Positions 15,795 through 24,954 of a stretch of 51,553 bases of DNA are shown here, piece by piece; position 1 is the stretch's first letter; each line of letters starts with the position of its first letter. Source of the stretch: Lysobacterales bacterium (GTDB lineage Bacteria > Pseudomonadota > Gammaproteobacteria > Xanthomonadales > SZUA-36); contig JAOUCS010000010.1 of the NCBI GenBank assembly GCA_029859645.1, positions 1 to 51,553 of the forward strand, given 5' to 3'. The position numbers were made by a program, and so were the translations under genes. The notes under the pieces were generated by a model. The model made no database searches. It was given only the letters and a program-made list of their open reading frames with translations, and was not told the DNA's origin.

Positions 15795-16795
15795 AAACCA
15801 CAGTGCTACTCGTGAATCTTGGTACGCCGGACAGCCCGTCAGTGGCGGATGTCCGCAGTTATCTGCGCCAGTTCCTGAACGACCCCAGGGTGGTGGATTT
15901 ACCGTGGCTGGTGAGAAAGGTCCTGGTCAACCTGATTATTGTGCCGTTCCGTGCGCCCAAAAGCGCTGAAATCTACCAGAAGCTCTGGACGGAAGCGGGT
16001 TCACCGATCATCTTGCATGGCGAAAGGGTCCAGCAACTGCTGCAGGAGCGGTTAGGGTCAGAATACCGCGTAGAACTGGCCATGCGTTATAAAAATCCGG
16101 CGATACCCGATGTGCTCGAACGGGTCCGCCAGTCCAATCCGGATCGGATCATCGTGTTGCCGCTTTTCCCTCAGTATGCCTCTGCCAGCACGGGATCCGC
16201 TTTACAGGAAGTGATGGATATAGTGCGCAACTGGTGGGTGATTCCGAACGTGGATTTCATCAGCCAGTACTGGGAACATCCGGGCTTCGTCAAGGCCCTG
16301 GTTGAGCGCGGCAGGCAATATGACTGGCGGGACTATGATCACGTGCTGTTTTCCTACCATGGCCTGCCGGAGCGGCAGGTCGACAAGGTTTACGACCAGG
16401 GCATGTGCCGTGAGCGCGATTGCGAGCATGAGATCACCGAAGAGAACAAGTATTGTTACAAGGCAACCTGCTACGCTACGACCCGGTTACTTGCCGAAGG
16501 TCTTGGAATTCCGGAGGACAACTACACGGTCTGTTTCCAGTCGAGGCTGGACAAGCGCTGGCTGGAGCCTTTCGCAGACAAGATGGTGATCGAGCAGGCT
16601 GAAAAGGGCGCCAAAAAGCTGCTGGTTTTTTCACCTTCTTTCGTCGCCGATTGCCTGGAAACCACCATAGAGATCGCAGACGAGTACCAGTTGTTGTTCG
16701 AAGAGCACGGCGGCGAGAAGATTCAGTTGGTGGAAAGCCTGAACGATCACCCCGCCTGGATCGACGCACTCGAAGACCTGGTCAGAAGCAAGTAG
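15791..16795 (+). CDS. hemH: Ferrochelatase
   Basis: A 334-residue enzyme from ATG 15791. It begins with 'VLLVNLGTPDSPSVADVRSYL', the family start, and carries the signature 'LFSYHGLPERQ' with the catalytic His, 'CYKATCYATTRLLAEGL' and 'FQSRLDKRWLEP'. The active-site stretch near the C-terminus reads 'VFSPSFVADCLETTIEI', with the conserved Glu. It inserts ferrous iron into protoporphyrin IX, the last step of heme synthesis. The start codon overlaps the stop of the FabF gene. Heme demand is consistent with the 18 c-type hemes encoded by the two cytochrome genes at 22185-24752. Confidence 0.95.
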   Translation: MKTTVLLVNLGTPDSPSVADVRSYLRQFLNDPRVVDLPWLVRKVLVNLIIVPFRAPKSAEIYQKLWTEAGSPIILHGERVQQLLQERLGSEYRVELAMRYKNPAIPDVLERVRQSNPDRIIVLPLFPQYASASTGSALQEVMDIVRNWWVIPNVDFISQYWEHPGFVKALVERGRQYDWRDYDHVLFSYHGLPERQVDKVYDQGMCRERDCEHEITEENKYCYKATCYATTRLLAEGLGIPEDNYTVCFQSRLDKRWLEPFADKMVIEQAEKGAKKLLVFSPSFVADCLETTIEIADEYQLLFEEHGGEKIQLVESLNDHPAWIDALEDLVRSK

Positions 16796-16912
16796 CTGAT
16801 GCCCGTTCAAAGCGATCAGATATGATTGCCAGTGCTTGGAATTGACGCTGCAATCCCTTTATACTCGCTGCAGAAAGATCACAATGTCTATTTACAAGGT
16901 GAGAAGCAATTT

Positions 16913-17341
16913 ATGTTTAATACCACGGTAAAAAGAATGAGCATTTCCATGCTGACTGGCATGGTCATTTTTGCCTCCGGCACGGTAGCAGCCAAAGAGG
17001 CATATGACGGTAAATCAAACTTTATCTGTGCAACCCAGGGCGTCATGGCCTGTGTTGATGGTGCGATTTGCAGTAAAGGGCAGGCCAGGGACTTTGACAT
17101 GCCCGATTTCATGATGGTTGATTTCAAAGGGAAGGTTATCCGCGCATTTTATGATGGAGACAAGGAAGCCACTTCTCCGATCAAGTATATGGAATCATCC
17201 GGTAGCCAACTGATCCTCCAGGGCGTTGAGAATAACCATGGATGGAGCCTGGCGGTGCACCGTGAGAGTGGCCGGATGAATGTAGGCGTGTCCGGCAGTG
17301 AGGTCAGTTTTTCCCTGTTTGGCGCGTGCCAGGTACTGTAG
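16913..17341 (+). CDS. Small secreted protein of unknown function
   Basis: A 142-residue protein from ATG 16913, with AAGGTGAG upstream. A Sec signal peptide ends near 'FASGTVAAKEAYDG'. The mature part has Cys pairs in 'FICATQGVMACVDGAICSKG' and one near the end ('LFGACQVL'), suggesting disulfides in the periplasm. I do not recognise the family. The gene ends 12 bases before the next small secreted protein and is likely co-transcribed with it. Confidence 0.65.
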   Translation: MFNTTVKRMSISMLTGMVIFASGTVAAKEAYDGKSNFICATQGVMACVDGAICSKGQARDFDMPDFMMVDFKGKVIRAFYDGDKEATSPIKYMESSGSQLILQGVENNHGWSLAVHRESGRMNVGVSGSEVSFSLFGACQVL

Positions 17342-17353
17342 AGGAATATGAAC

Positions 17354-17695
17354 ATGTCAAAATTTGGAAACAAGATGGTTAAGACGACGCTGTCCCTGGC
17401 TATTACCGCGGCACTCGCTTTCACTTTCAGCGTGTCGGCCCATGCCGATGGCGCCGGGGCTTTTTTAGGTGGAATCGCCGTGGCAAAGATCGGTCAGAAC
17501 GTGCGTGAACGGAACGAATACGAAAAAGACCAGGCGTATTACGCGCAGCGACAGGCTGAAGCGGCCCAGCGGCAGGCTGCCCAGGGTGATTCAGCTGAAG
17601 CCAAGCTGGCCCAGCTGGATAGTATGCTTAGGAAGGGCTATATCACCCAGGCTGAGTACGACGCCAAGAAAAAGGAAATCCTGGCTACGATGTAA
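17354..17695 (+). CDS. Secreted SHOCT-domain protein
   Basis: A 113-residue protein. The ATG at 17354 is preferred because GAGGA (17341-17345) lies eight bases upstream; ATG 17348 would be too close. A Sec signal ends near 'FSVSAHADG', then a Gly-rich hydrophobic patch ('GAFLGGIAVAKIG'). An Arg/Gln/Ala-rich helical stretch follows ('AQRQAEAAQRQAA'-like). The end is a SHOCT domain 'AKLAQLDSMLRKGYITQAEYDAKKKEIL'. SHOCT segments are thought to mediate oligomerisation or membrane association; the specific job is unknown. A strong hairpin follows the stop. Confidence 0.72.
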   Translation: MSKFGNKMVKTTLSLAITAALAFTFSVSAHADGAGAFLGGIAVAKIGQNVRERNEYEKDQAYYAQRQAEAAQRQAAQGDSAEAKLAQLDSMLRKGYITQAEYDAKKKEILATM

Positions 17696-17700
17696 AACAA

Positions 17701-17728
17701 GCCGGCCGATGGGTGACCATCGGCCGGC
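17701..17728. terminator. Strong hairpin between convergent genes
   Basis: A perfect 12-base stem (GCCGGCCGATGG / CCATCGGCCGGC) with a GTGA loop lies between the SHOCT gene (+) and the YcgN-family gene (-). There is no downstream T-tract, so termination is likely but not of the classical U-run type. Confidence 0.6.
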
Positions 17729-17740
17729 GACCTATTGCAG

Positions 17741-18184
17741 TTAAGGTTTTGCCGGAGCGCCGTGCAACCAGAGCACGGTGGCTTTATCAGTGTCATTTTC
17801 AGACACCGCCTTACCCATAATCGATATTCCTGCTTCGTGAACTGACTCCGGTGTGCCGCTGACCAGTGGGTGCCATGGCAGCAGATCCTGTCCGTTGGCG
17901 ATTCGTTTATAGGCACAGGTCGCCGGCAGCCACTCGAAAGCTTTCTCATCGCCCGGCGTCAGGCGCAGGCACTCCGGAACCTTGCTGACCCGGTTGGTAT
18001 AGTCTGAGCAGCGGCAGGTAGACAGGTCGAGTAACTTGCAGGCCAGGTCGGAATAAAAAATTTCCCCCGTGTCTTCGTCCTCGATCTTGTGCATGCAACA
18101 TAGCGCGCAGCCGTCGCACAGTGACTCCCATTCTTCGGTAGTCATCTGGTCCAGGTTTTTGTTTTTCCAGAACGCGTCTTTCAC
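17741..18184 (-). CDS. ycgN: YcgN/UPF0260 family protein (Cys-rich, possible Fe-S binding)
   Basis: I take GTG 18184 as start, giving 147 residues (E. coli YcgN has about 153). The frame is open further, to 18256, inside the hydrolase gene. The protein shows '[29 protein letters not shown]', the C-x-x-C-x-x-x-C-C-like cluster of the family, then '[16 protein letters not shown]' and '[24 protein letters not shown]', which align well with YcgN from memory. The Cys clusters (family UPF0260/CxxCxxCC) probably bind metal or an Fe-S cluster; function is unknown. Cytoplasmic. No strong ribosome site, so translation may depend on the hydrolase gene that ends 8 bases upstream. Confidence 0.85.
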   Translation of the reverse strand: MKDAFWKNKNLDQMTTEEWESLCDGCALCCMHKIEDEDTGEIFYSDLACKLLDLSTCRCSDYTNRVSKVPECLRLTPGDEKAFEWLPATCAYKRIANGQDLLPWHPLVSGTPESVHEAGISIMGKAVSENDTDKATVLWLHGAPAKP

Positions 18185-18191
18185 CAGTGGG

Positions 18192-19976
18192 TCATTCTTT
18201 TTGTATGTTCGATAACTGTTCAAGAGCCGCTTTGGCGCTGGAAAAATCTGCGTCACGTTGCAGCGCAGCCCGGTAACTCTCGATGGCTTTGTCTCGCTGG
18301 CCCGCGAACTTGTAGGCGTAGCCCAGGCTGTCCCAGGTTTTGGCTGAGTCTGGGTAGAGCATGGTATTGATCCTCAGCAGCGCGATACCGAACTCCCTGT
18401 TTGCGGCAAGCTTGTCCATGCCACTGTTGTTGATCGCACTTTCAGACAGCGCCTGATCGTCGGGATTTGATTTCAGGGCTTGCTGGAAAGCTGTGACAGC
18501 CTCTGCAAAACTGCCGTTTTCCAGAACCTCGCCCGGCAGGGTTTCGTCAGCGGCCAGAATTGGCCGTGGAGGCTGGTCATCACTGCTGACCACAAAACTA
18601 AACTTGCGCTCATCGCCGTCGCCGGTGAACCTGACCGGTGTATCGCGTGTGCGTCGGAGGAACTGGTTCTTACCCACAAAGAACAGCTCTTCGGGTTGCT
18701 CGCCGGTATACCGCATGAACAGGCGGCTTTCTTCACTGTAGACATTGATGGTCGTAGCGCCGTCATAGCGGTAACGCCCCGGGGCGCTGGTTAAAAATTC
18801 CGGTGGAACAGCCTGTTTTGTCAGAACGTCGTAGCCACCCCAGCCGTAAGCAAACGCGACCCCGCGAATGACTTCCTTGATAAAATCCGGGTGATTGGAG
18901 TTGGTCATCACGACCACGCCGTAACCATGGTCAATACTGGCCACCATTTCGGCTGAAAATCCCTCATCCCAGCCGCCATGGCCGAAATACCCCGTTCCTG
19001 CGCGATCCTTGACGCTCAGTCCCAGCGCATAGCCGGAATCAACCGGATAAACCATGTTCCACGCCATATCCTGTGACATCAATTCGCTGAGGCCCCGCAA
19101 GGCATTCTGGAATTCGACCACGAACAGGGCCAGGTTCTCGGCCGTGGTCCATAAGCCTGCTGCTGCCATCTCGGGGTAGGTGTGGCGTTTGCCAGGTACA
19201 TCAGCGCCATTCGGCAGCACGCCTGCCGCGGCATGCTTCAACCAGTCAGCAGGCAAAGGTTGCTGGTAAGTGCTTCGGTCCATTTTTACCGGTCCGAGCA
19301 GCAACTTCTGCATCAGTTGCGGAAAAGGCTGGCCTGACGCGTCGATCATCATCTGTTGCGCAATGGAATATCCTCCTCCTGAATACCGGAAGCTTTCACC
19401 GGGAAGCTTGTCGACGCGAACAGGCTCGGAATTGGCAGGCCCCGACCCGTCCAGCACCTGCTCCAGGCTTGGCGCCGGCTGATCTGGCGGGTAACCCCAG
19501 AAACCGTGCACGGTCAGGCCGCCGGTGTGGCTCAGCAACTGCCGCAGGGTCACCTTCTGTTGAGCAGTGAATTCATTTTCGGGCAATTTCCAGTTTTTCA
19601 GAGTGGCATTGACGTCTTCATCCAGCTTCAACTGACCCGCTTCGACCATTTGCAATGCACCGAAGGCGGCAACCGGCTTACTGATGGAACCGGCCTGGAA
19701 CAATGTATCGGCCGTTGCCGGCGTGCCTGCCTGGCGATCTGCCAGTCCGTAATTTTTGATCCAGGCCACCCTGAATCCCTTGATCAGCGCAATACTGACG
19801 CCGGGCACACCGTAATGTTCCATCCGTTGGCTCAGTGTCCATGGCTTGTCACCTTTAAACACCACGGCGGGCCACAGCCCGATCTTGTAGGGTTTCTGCT
19901 GCTCCGTTTGGGACGCCTTTACACCGCCGGCACAGAGCAAGGCGAATATCAGCAAGATTCTGAACTGAAAGTGCAT
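18192..19976 (-). CDS. Periplasmic beta-lactamase-fold serine hydrolase with TPR tail
   Basis: A 594-residue protein from ATG 19976 (GGAAAG upstream). A Sec signal ends near 'AGGVKASQ'. The class C beta-lactamase/DD-peptidase fold shows '[14 protein letters not shown]' (S-x-x-K nucleophile), '[13 protein letters not shown]' at the Y-x-N position and '[13 protein letters not shown]' at the KTG-like box. After about residue 400 comes a lipocalin-like region. Residues about 490-590 form TPR-like repeats ('[21 protein letters not shown]', '[18 protein letters not shown]'). Such proteins include esterases, peptidases and penicillin-binding homologues; substrate unknown. The TPR tail suggests a protein partner in the periplasm. 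Confidence 0.85.
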   Translation of the reverse strand: MHFQFRILLIFALLCAGGVKASQTEQQKPYKIGLWPAVVFKGDKPWTLSQRMEHYGVPGVSIALIKGFRVAWIKNYGLADRQAGTPATADTLFQAGSISKPVAAFGALQMVEAGQLKLDEDVNATLKNWKLPENEFTAQQKVTLRQLLSHTGGLTVHGFWGYPPDQPAPSLEQVLDGSGPANSEPVRVDKLPGESFRYSGGGYSIAQQMMIDASGQPFPQLMQKLLLGPVKMDRSTYQQPLPADWLKHAAAGVLPNGADVPGKRHTYPEMAAAGLWTTAENLALFVVEFQNALRGLSELMSQDMAWNMVYPVDSGYALGLSVKDRAGTGYFGHGGWDEGFSAEMVASIDHGYGVVVMTNSNHPDFIKEVIRGVAFAYGWGGYDVLTKQAVPPEFLTSAPGRYRYDGATTINVYSEESRLFMRYTGEQPEELFFVGKNQFLRRTRDTPVRFTGDGDERKFSFVVSSDDQPPRPILAADETLPGEVLENGSFAEAVTAFQQALKSNPDDQALSESAINNSGMDKLAANREFGIALLRINTMLYPDSAKTWDSLGYAYKFAGQRDKAIESYRAALQRDADFSSAKAALEQLSNIQKE

Positions 19977-20037
19977 GAGTAGCTTTCCATTGGCCGCAGT
20001 GAGTCCGCTATTCTACAGCGCAATTGGAAAAGCAGAT

Positions 20038-20065
20038 AAAAAAGGCCCGGGCACATGCCCGGGCC
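20038..20065 (-). terminator. Rho-independent terminator of the cytochrome/MtrB operon
   Basis: On the minus strand a GGCCCGGGC stem with a 4-base loop is followed by six T residues. It lies 24 bases past the stop of the MtrB gene, where the three-gene operon should end. Confidence 0.9.
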
Positions 20066-20088
20066 AGACGGAGGACACTAAGAAACGT

Positions 20089-22170
20089 TCAGAAAGTCAA
20101 AGTTGCCATGAGTCGCACTACCCATACATCATAATCCGGACTCTCATCACCCAGGGTCAGCAGTCCGCTGATGTCCAGGGGCCCGTAGCCGTCTATGAAC
20201 CAGTCTGCCGTGTCGTATTCTTCACGATAGGCATCCAATCCCAGTCCCCAGCGGTCATTCATCTTGTACTTCACGTGACCGCGCAGATTGGTGAGCTTGG
20301 TGGTCAAAACCGGGAAGGGCGCCTGGCCACCTCCATCGTCCACCAGGATATCGCCGTCGGACTTGGAGGAGACGTAATCTACACCGTAGGTCCATTTCTT
20401 GCCGATCTCGCCATTGAGGCCCAGTCCCCAGGTGTTGATCTTGTCATCTGTATAGCCGTCCCAGATCATGGTGTTGGCGGGCGAGGATGAGCCTGACAGT
20501 GTCGACTTGATCTTATCGCGGGTGTAGAAACCATAGACAACCGCTGCCTTGGAGATCGCGTAATTGATGTCCAGGTTGATGCTGGTCTCTTTTGCGCTAG
20601 TCAGGCCTATGATGGAATTATCATAGTCGTCGTCAGTGATGTAGTAGCTCACATTGATGCCGAGGTTATCGACCAGGAACAGGTCGACTTCCGCCGTGCC
20701 GCGGTCGCGCTGGCGGTCCGCCATGTTGAACTTGCGCATCAGCGGATTTTCGGCCCGATCGTAGTTGCCCTGGGGTTCGTAAACACTGTTGTCGCGATCC
20801 AGGTATTCGTATTTCAGACGGGCGTCAAACCAATGCCAGGGTGTGAACTGGAATTCGCCCCACCAGGTGTCTTCATCCGATTTGCGAACATCCTGGTAGG
20901 TACGCTTCAGGGTTTCGTTCTTGTATCCACCCATCAGGCGCATGGTGTATGTCGGTCGCCAGCGCAGATCCACTTTCCACTGGTCACGATCGTACTCGTA
21001 GGGACGATTACTGCGTGGCCCGGCAGACCAGACTTCCATAATAACCGGCATGTAGGAGTCTACCGGAGTCTTGTTGTCGCGCTTGTCAGCCTTGTAGGCG
21101 GCCGTCAGGTCCAGGCGGTCTGCCAGCACCAGGTAGAACCGTCCGGACAGGTTGTACATTGAGGTTTCCAGCTTCCCGTCCAGGCTGTCCCTTGGCAGTT
21201 CGCGATCTTCATATTCGGGATTGATGGAATATGGCAGGAACGGAACGTCCTGCTTGATCTTGCCGAGGTATGCCTTGCCGGAAAATCGGAAGCGCCGTGT
21301 AAAACGGTAAGCACCCGCCAGGCTCAATTGCTGGAACTTGTTGTCTGGTTCCAGTGCGCTGCGGGAAACCTCGTCACCAAAGCCGGTGGCGAAGGGATTG
21401 TCCCAGGTTACGGACAGGTTGTCATTGTTGAAGTCGGAGTTGATGTACTCCAGCCGTGCCTGGCCACGCTTGCCGTTGAATTCCAGGGCCGTTGTGAACA
21501 GGTCCGTCTTGTAGTCCAGCGGTGCCGGGAACCAGGCTGCATTGATGGCGAATACGCCACCGCCAAAGGCCTTGGTGCCACTCTTGTCCTGCCGTTCATA
21601 GTCGGCCTGCCAGTTCCAGTTACCTGCAAACTGCAAGGTGAATCCGCCGCCATAAGTTTTGCGCCTGCTCTTGAGCGATACCGATTGGAAAGGTTGTGAC
21701 TTCCAGCCTTCCGCCAGGGTCAGGGTATCGGTGCCGACACCCTGGTAGGGAGTCGTCGTGCCGTATCCGAGGTATCGGGGAATCTCCTGGTAGTGGGCCC
21801 TTGCTTCCCAGGTACCCTGCAATCCGCCGCGCATATCGAGTTGCCGGCTCCTGATACCCAGGTTGCGACCGATGAAGTCAAAATAGTATCCGTTGTCATC
21901 CCGGTAACGGGTATCGCCACTGGCTTCGAGGTAGAAACCATCGTCGATCAAACCGCGGTAATCAGCAAACCTGGGCGTCGGGTCATCGACATAAATCAGC
22001 CCCAGGTCCCATTCGTTCATCCAGCCGCCCGAAATCGGGCAGAGTTTGCAGACCCACTGGGACGTATCCGGCGGATCGGAAGTTTCATTGGCCAACAGCG
22101 GGCTGCTGAGCAGGGGAAGTATGCAGGCACCCAGGGTGGCCAGTAAGGAATGCGTTGAACGATGTTTCAT
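20089..22170 (-). CDS. MtrB/PioB-family outer-membrane beta-barrel for electron transfer
   Basis: A 693-residue protein from ATG 22170, with AGGAGG nine bases upstream. After the Sec signal ('SSPLLANET') comes a C-x-x-C pair in 'WVCKLCP', found near the N-terminus of MtrB proteins, then 'GWMNEWDLGLIYVDDPTPRF'. The rest consists of alternating amphipathic strands rich in Tyr, Trp, Asp and Arg, ending in 'VWVVRLMATLTF' with a terminal Phe as expected for BAM substrates. MtrB forms a sheath around an MtrA-type decaheme cytochrome so that electrons cross the outer membrane. It lies 14 bases after the decaheme gene. No typical extracellular MtrC/OmcA gene is adjacent. Confidence 0.92.
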   Translation of the reverse strand: MKHRSTHSLLATLGACILPLLSSPLLANETSDPPDTSQWVCKLCPISGGWMNEWDLGLIYVDDPTPRFADYRGLIDDGFYLEASGDTRYRDDNGYYFDFIGRNLGIRSRQLDMRGGLQGTWEARAHYQEIPRYLGYGTTTPYQGVGTDTLTLAEGWKSQPFQSVSLKSRRKTYGGGFTLQFAGNWNWQADYERQDKSGTKAFGGGVFAINAAWFPAPLDYKTDLFTTALEFNGKRGQARLEYINSDFNNDNLSVTWDNPFATGFGDEVSRSALEPDNKFQQLSLAGAYRFTRRFRFSGKAYLGKIKQDVPFLPYSINPEYEDRELPRDSLDGKLETSMYNLSGRFYLVLADRLDLTAAYKADKRDNKTPVDSYMPVIMEVWSAGPRSNRPYEYDRDQWKVDLRWRPTYTMRLMGGYKNETLKRTYQDVRKSDEDTWWGEFQFTPWHWFDARLKYEYLDRDNSVYEPQGNYDRAENPLMRKFNMADRQRDRGTAEVDLFLVDNLGINVSYYITDDDYDNSIIGLTSAKETSINLDINYAISKAAVVYGFYTRDKIKSTLSGSSSPANTMIWDGYTDDKINTWGLGLNGEIGKKWTYGVDYVSSKSDGDILVDDGGGQAPFPVLTTKLTNLRGHVKYKMNDRWGLGLDAYREEYDTADWFIDGYGPLDISGLLTLGDESPDYDVWVVRLMATLTF

Positions 22171-22184
22171 TGTTACTGTGCCTC

Positions 22185-23111
22185 CTACCTGATCTGCGAT
22201 GAGCCGGATGGGTGATTCGATCCATGCACCTGCGTATGGCAGTTCTGGCAACCCCTGGCCATCAGGTACCTGGCATTGGAGCTACCGGCATCCAGATCGT
22301 CACTGCTATAGCCCACGCCGGGGTGGCCGCTGGCAGAGTGGCACTGCTGGCAGAGCAGCGGTGGTCTCTTGGTCAGCGATGCCGGGTGATTGCTGCCGTG
22401 CGGGTCATGGCACAGGCTGCACGATTCGGTGACCGGCGCGTGTTCCCACAGGTAAGGTCCGCGTTTTTCAGCATGACAGGTGTAACAGGTGTCATTGACG
22501 TTATCCGCGGTCAGCAGAAAATCGTTGTTGCCATCGTGAACGTTGTGACAATCGCTGCAGGACATGCTGCCAAAGCGCAACGGATGCCCGGACGCCTTGT
22601 AGGTGTCCGAGCGGGTCCGCGGATGACAACTGAAGCAGGTCTCCTGCTGCTCTACAGGGTCGAACATCGGATCGCGATCAGCGTGAACGTTGTGGCATGA
22701 AGAGCAGCCCACATCGACACTTTCGTGCCGACTGCCGAACCAACCGGCGCCGGTGTGGCTTTCATGGCAGTTGAGGCACGCCCCGTTCTGCTCGGAGACC
22801 GGGGCAATGCTCTCTTTACCAAAAGTTATGGTTGGTTTTACTTCAGCCTTGTCCTTTGCTTTCCGATGTTCATTGGACGGACCGTGACAAGCCTCGCATT
22901 GCAGGTTTGAGAACGGCGCATCCGGATCGACGCGCGACCCATGCTTGGTATTGAAAATGCCCATCACAGACCACTTTGCAGACCGATGGCATCCCAAGCA
23001 GCTATCCGCGCCCTTGGACGAGTACTCCTGGGCCATGACGATCCCGGGTATGACTGACATGCATGCCAGTACCAGGACAACCAGGGCCAGAATTTTCTTT
23101 CGAATATTCAT
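22185..23111 (-). CDS. DmsE/MtrA-family decaheme c-type cytochrome
   Basis: A 308-residue periplasmic cytochrome from ATG 23111. The Sec signal ends near 'IPGIVMAQEYS'. I count ten CxxCH sites, in order CLGCH, CEACH, CLNCH, CSSCH, CFSCH, CSDCH, CYTCH, CSLCH, CQQCH and CQNCH. Length and count equal MtrA/DmsE proteins. It should pass electrons through the MtrB barrel encoded next. It follows the octaheme gene by 27 bases. A role in respiration with an extracellular acceptor or in oxidation of an extracellular donor cannot be decided from sequence. Confidence 0.94.
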   Translation of the reverse strand: MNIRKKILALVVLVLACMSVIPGIVMAQEYSSKGADSCLGCHRSAKWSVMGIFNTKHGSRVDPDAPFSNLQCEACHGPSNEHRKAKDKAEVKPTITFGKESIAPVSEQNGACLNCHESHTGAGWFGSRHESVDVGCSSCHNVHADRDPMFDPVEQQETCFSCHPRTRSDTYKASGHPLRFGSMSCSDCHNVHDGNNDFLLTADNVNDTCYTCHAEKRGPYLWEHAPVTESCSLCHDPHGSNHPASLTKRPPLLCQQCHSASGHPGVGYSSDDLDAGSSNARYLMARGCQNCHTQVHGSNHPSGSSQIR

Positions 23112-23138
23112 CTCATTCCCGCAATGCAAGGTTACGGT

Positions 23139-24752
23139 TTAGTCCAGCCGTGCGCGCGGCAGAGCGATCCTGCTGGCTTCAGGCGCGTCGACGCGTTGGC
23201 CACCATTCATTGGATCGTCGGTCCAGCCCAGCTTGTCCCACTCAACGTATTCAGTGGAATGGCAGTCGACGCAGCCGTCAGGCAATGGGCCGTAACCCAG
23301 TGCATTTTCGGCCGGAGCAACTTCGTGGTTGACTGACAGCAACATCTCCGTTTCGGCGAACGAATATTCACCGCTGTAGGGTTGACCGGTGTAGGCGGAG
23401 CCGTCTTGCAGCGCCAGGTTCCAGTCATACTTCTTCCAGTATGGATTTGGACCGCCCTTACCGCCAAACAGGTGGGGCACCATGACCGTCTTGTTGACCG
23501 GGTCAACAACCTGGTTGCCGACCATCTTCTTGAACGGGAAGATCATGGCGTTCGGGTCATTGTAATCGCCATGGGGCGTTGCCAACTGAATAGGCTCTTC
23601 ATCGTAACGATCGGTCATGTTGATGACCTTACGGTCCCAGACGCCATTGGAGTAACGCAGCACGGGCCGTACATTGTTCTTCCAGACGAAGGTTCCTTTC
23701 TTCTTGTCATAGGTCGGACGACCGGTATCCGGATCGATCGGCGCTTCTTTATCCTGTCCGGCATCTGACCAGTACCATTCAACCTTGGTGGAAACCTTCC
23801 GGGCGATGGCGGGGATATGACACACCTGGCAGGCCAGTCGTTCGTGCCAGCCCTGTTCAAACATCGGGTTAGCGGCCGTGCTGGCATGGATGGTGCTCTG
23901 GCTGCCGTGGCAGTCATCGCACTGTTTCATTTCGCCTTCGTAAACCGAATGCAGGGACATGCCGGCGTTGCCGTGGTTGTAACTGCCATTGTCCGGATTA
24001 TGGTTGGCGCCGTGGCAGGCCGTGCATTTCAGGTTGGCGCCGTCGGTGCCCATGTGTACGTCATATTCACGCGTGGTCGCGATCAAATCAGTAGAGATAT
24101 CGCCATGTTTGACGTTATCGCCGCCGCCTGCTTTTGCATGGCAGTTGATGCAGTTCTTACGCTGTGGTTCTGCGCCCATACTGATGCTTTGCGCTACCAC
24201 GTTCAGATCGACCGTGGGGGGCGGTGCACCAGCCGTGGTGGGTGCTTTCGAATAAGTGCCGGACTGGTCATGGCAGATCAGGCAGTCAACGTTTGCCGGG
24301 TTTTCAAAATCAAAAGTTTTATCGGCGTAACCGATACCGGCATGACACTGTGTGCATCGTCCCTCGTTGGTCGGGACGGCAATACAGAAATTATTCAACA
24401 GGTTGTTCTTGCCGATGACTTCACCTTCCAGCCCGGAAACCCGGTTGGAGGTTCCTTCCCACTTGAAGTGGCCCATCTTCAGAGCGGCCAAGCCCTCTTT
24501 CTGGTGGCACATCAGGCAGGATTCGGTGCCTTCATAAAGAATGGCTCCGAAGTAAAGTTCATGGATATTTTCATCGTTGATCGATGCATACTCCATGAAA
24601 TCCTGGGGTGTAGACAGCGTTACTTTCTGCAATTGACCGGGACCATCCAGGCTTGCTGAGTAAGCCATCAGTGGGAAGAGCAGAAATACGCTGGTAACGA
24701 CTGCGACATGGAACGTAACCGCCCGAAAAGCGGCCAGGAGACTGACTTTCAT
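23139..24752 (-). CDS. Octaheme c-type cytochrome, tetrathionate-reductase (OTR) family
   Basis: A 537-residue protein from ATG 24752, AGGAGA upstream. It has a Sec signal ending near 'LMAYSASLDGPG' and eight CxxCH sites: CLMCH, CTQCH, CLICH, CINCH, CTACH, CDDCH, CQVCH and CVDCH. The segments 'GKNNLLNNFCIAVPTNEGRCTQCHAGIGY', 'VDCLICHDQSGTY' and 'ERLACQVCHIPAIARKV' are characteristic of the OTR family, which reduces tetrathionate, nitrite or hydroxylamine in vitro. As first gene of an operon with DmsE/MtrA and MtrB proteins, it may be the redox enzyme or terminal module served by the outer-membrane conduit. A membrane-side quinol oxidase (CymA-like) is not in the window. Confidence 0.9.
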   Translation of the reverse strand: MKVSLLAAFRAVTFHVAVVTSVFLLFPLMAYSASLDGPGQLQKVTLSTPQDFMEYASINDENIHELYFGAILYEGTESCLMCHQKEGLAALKMGHFKWEGTSNRVSGLEGEVIGKNNLLNNFCIAVPTNEGRCTQCHAGIGYADKTFDFENPANVDCLICHDQSGTYSKAPTTAGAPPPTVDLNVVAQSISMGAEPQRKNCINCHAKAGGGDNVKHGDISTDLIATTREYDVHMGTDGANLKCTACHGANHNPDNGSYNHGNAGMSLHSVYEGEMKQCDDCHGSQSTIHASTAANPMFEQGWHERLACQVCHIPAIARKVSTKVEWYWSDAGQDKEAPIDPDTGRPTYDKKKGTFVWKNNVRPVLRYSNGVWDRKVINMTDRYDEEPIQLATPHGDYNDPNAMIFPFKKMVGNQVVDPVNKTVMVPHLFGGKGGPNPYWKKYDWNLALQDGSAYTGQPYSGEYSFAETEMLLSVNHEVAPAENALGYGPLPDGCVDCHSTEYVEWDKLGWTDDPMNGGQRVDAPEASRIALPRARLD

Positions 24753-24954
24753 TTTGTTTCTCCTCGTGTTACGACATTAACAAAAACAGGTTTGTCATTC
24801 GGCCATCTGGAAGAGGCATGATTCTTTGTTGTCGTAACCGATGCGGCCTCAACCGAATGGTCGAATCCGAGAATAGGTAGGGAAACCTTAACCTAAGCTT
24901 AAAAAGTGTTTCAGCCGGAGTTCAGGTTCGCTGGCGCAGAGTGATGCCGTTGAC

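Noticed and set aside
23817-24659. Plus-strand open frame of 280 codons opposite the octaheme cytochrome gene
   Set aside because: The complementary strand encodes eight CxxCH motifs; the antisense translation shows no recognisable protein pattern.
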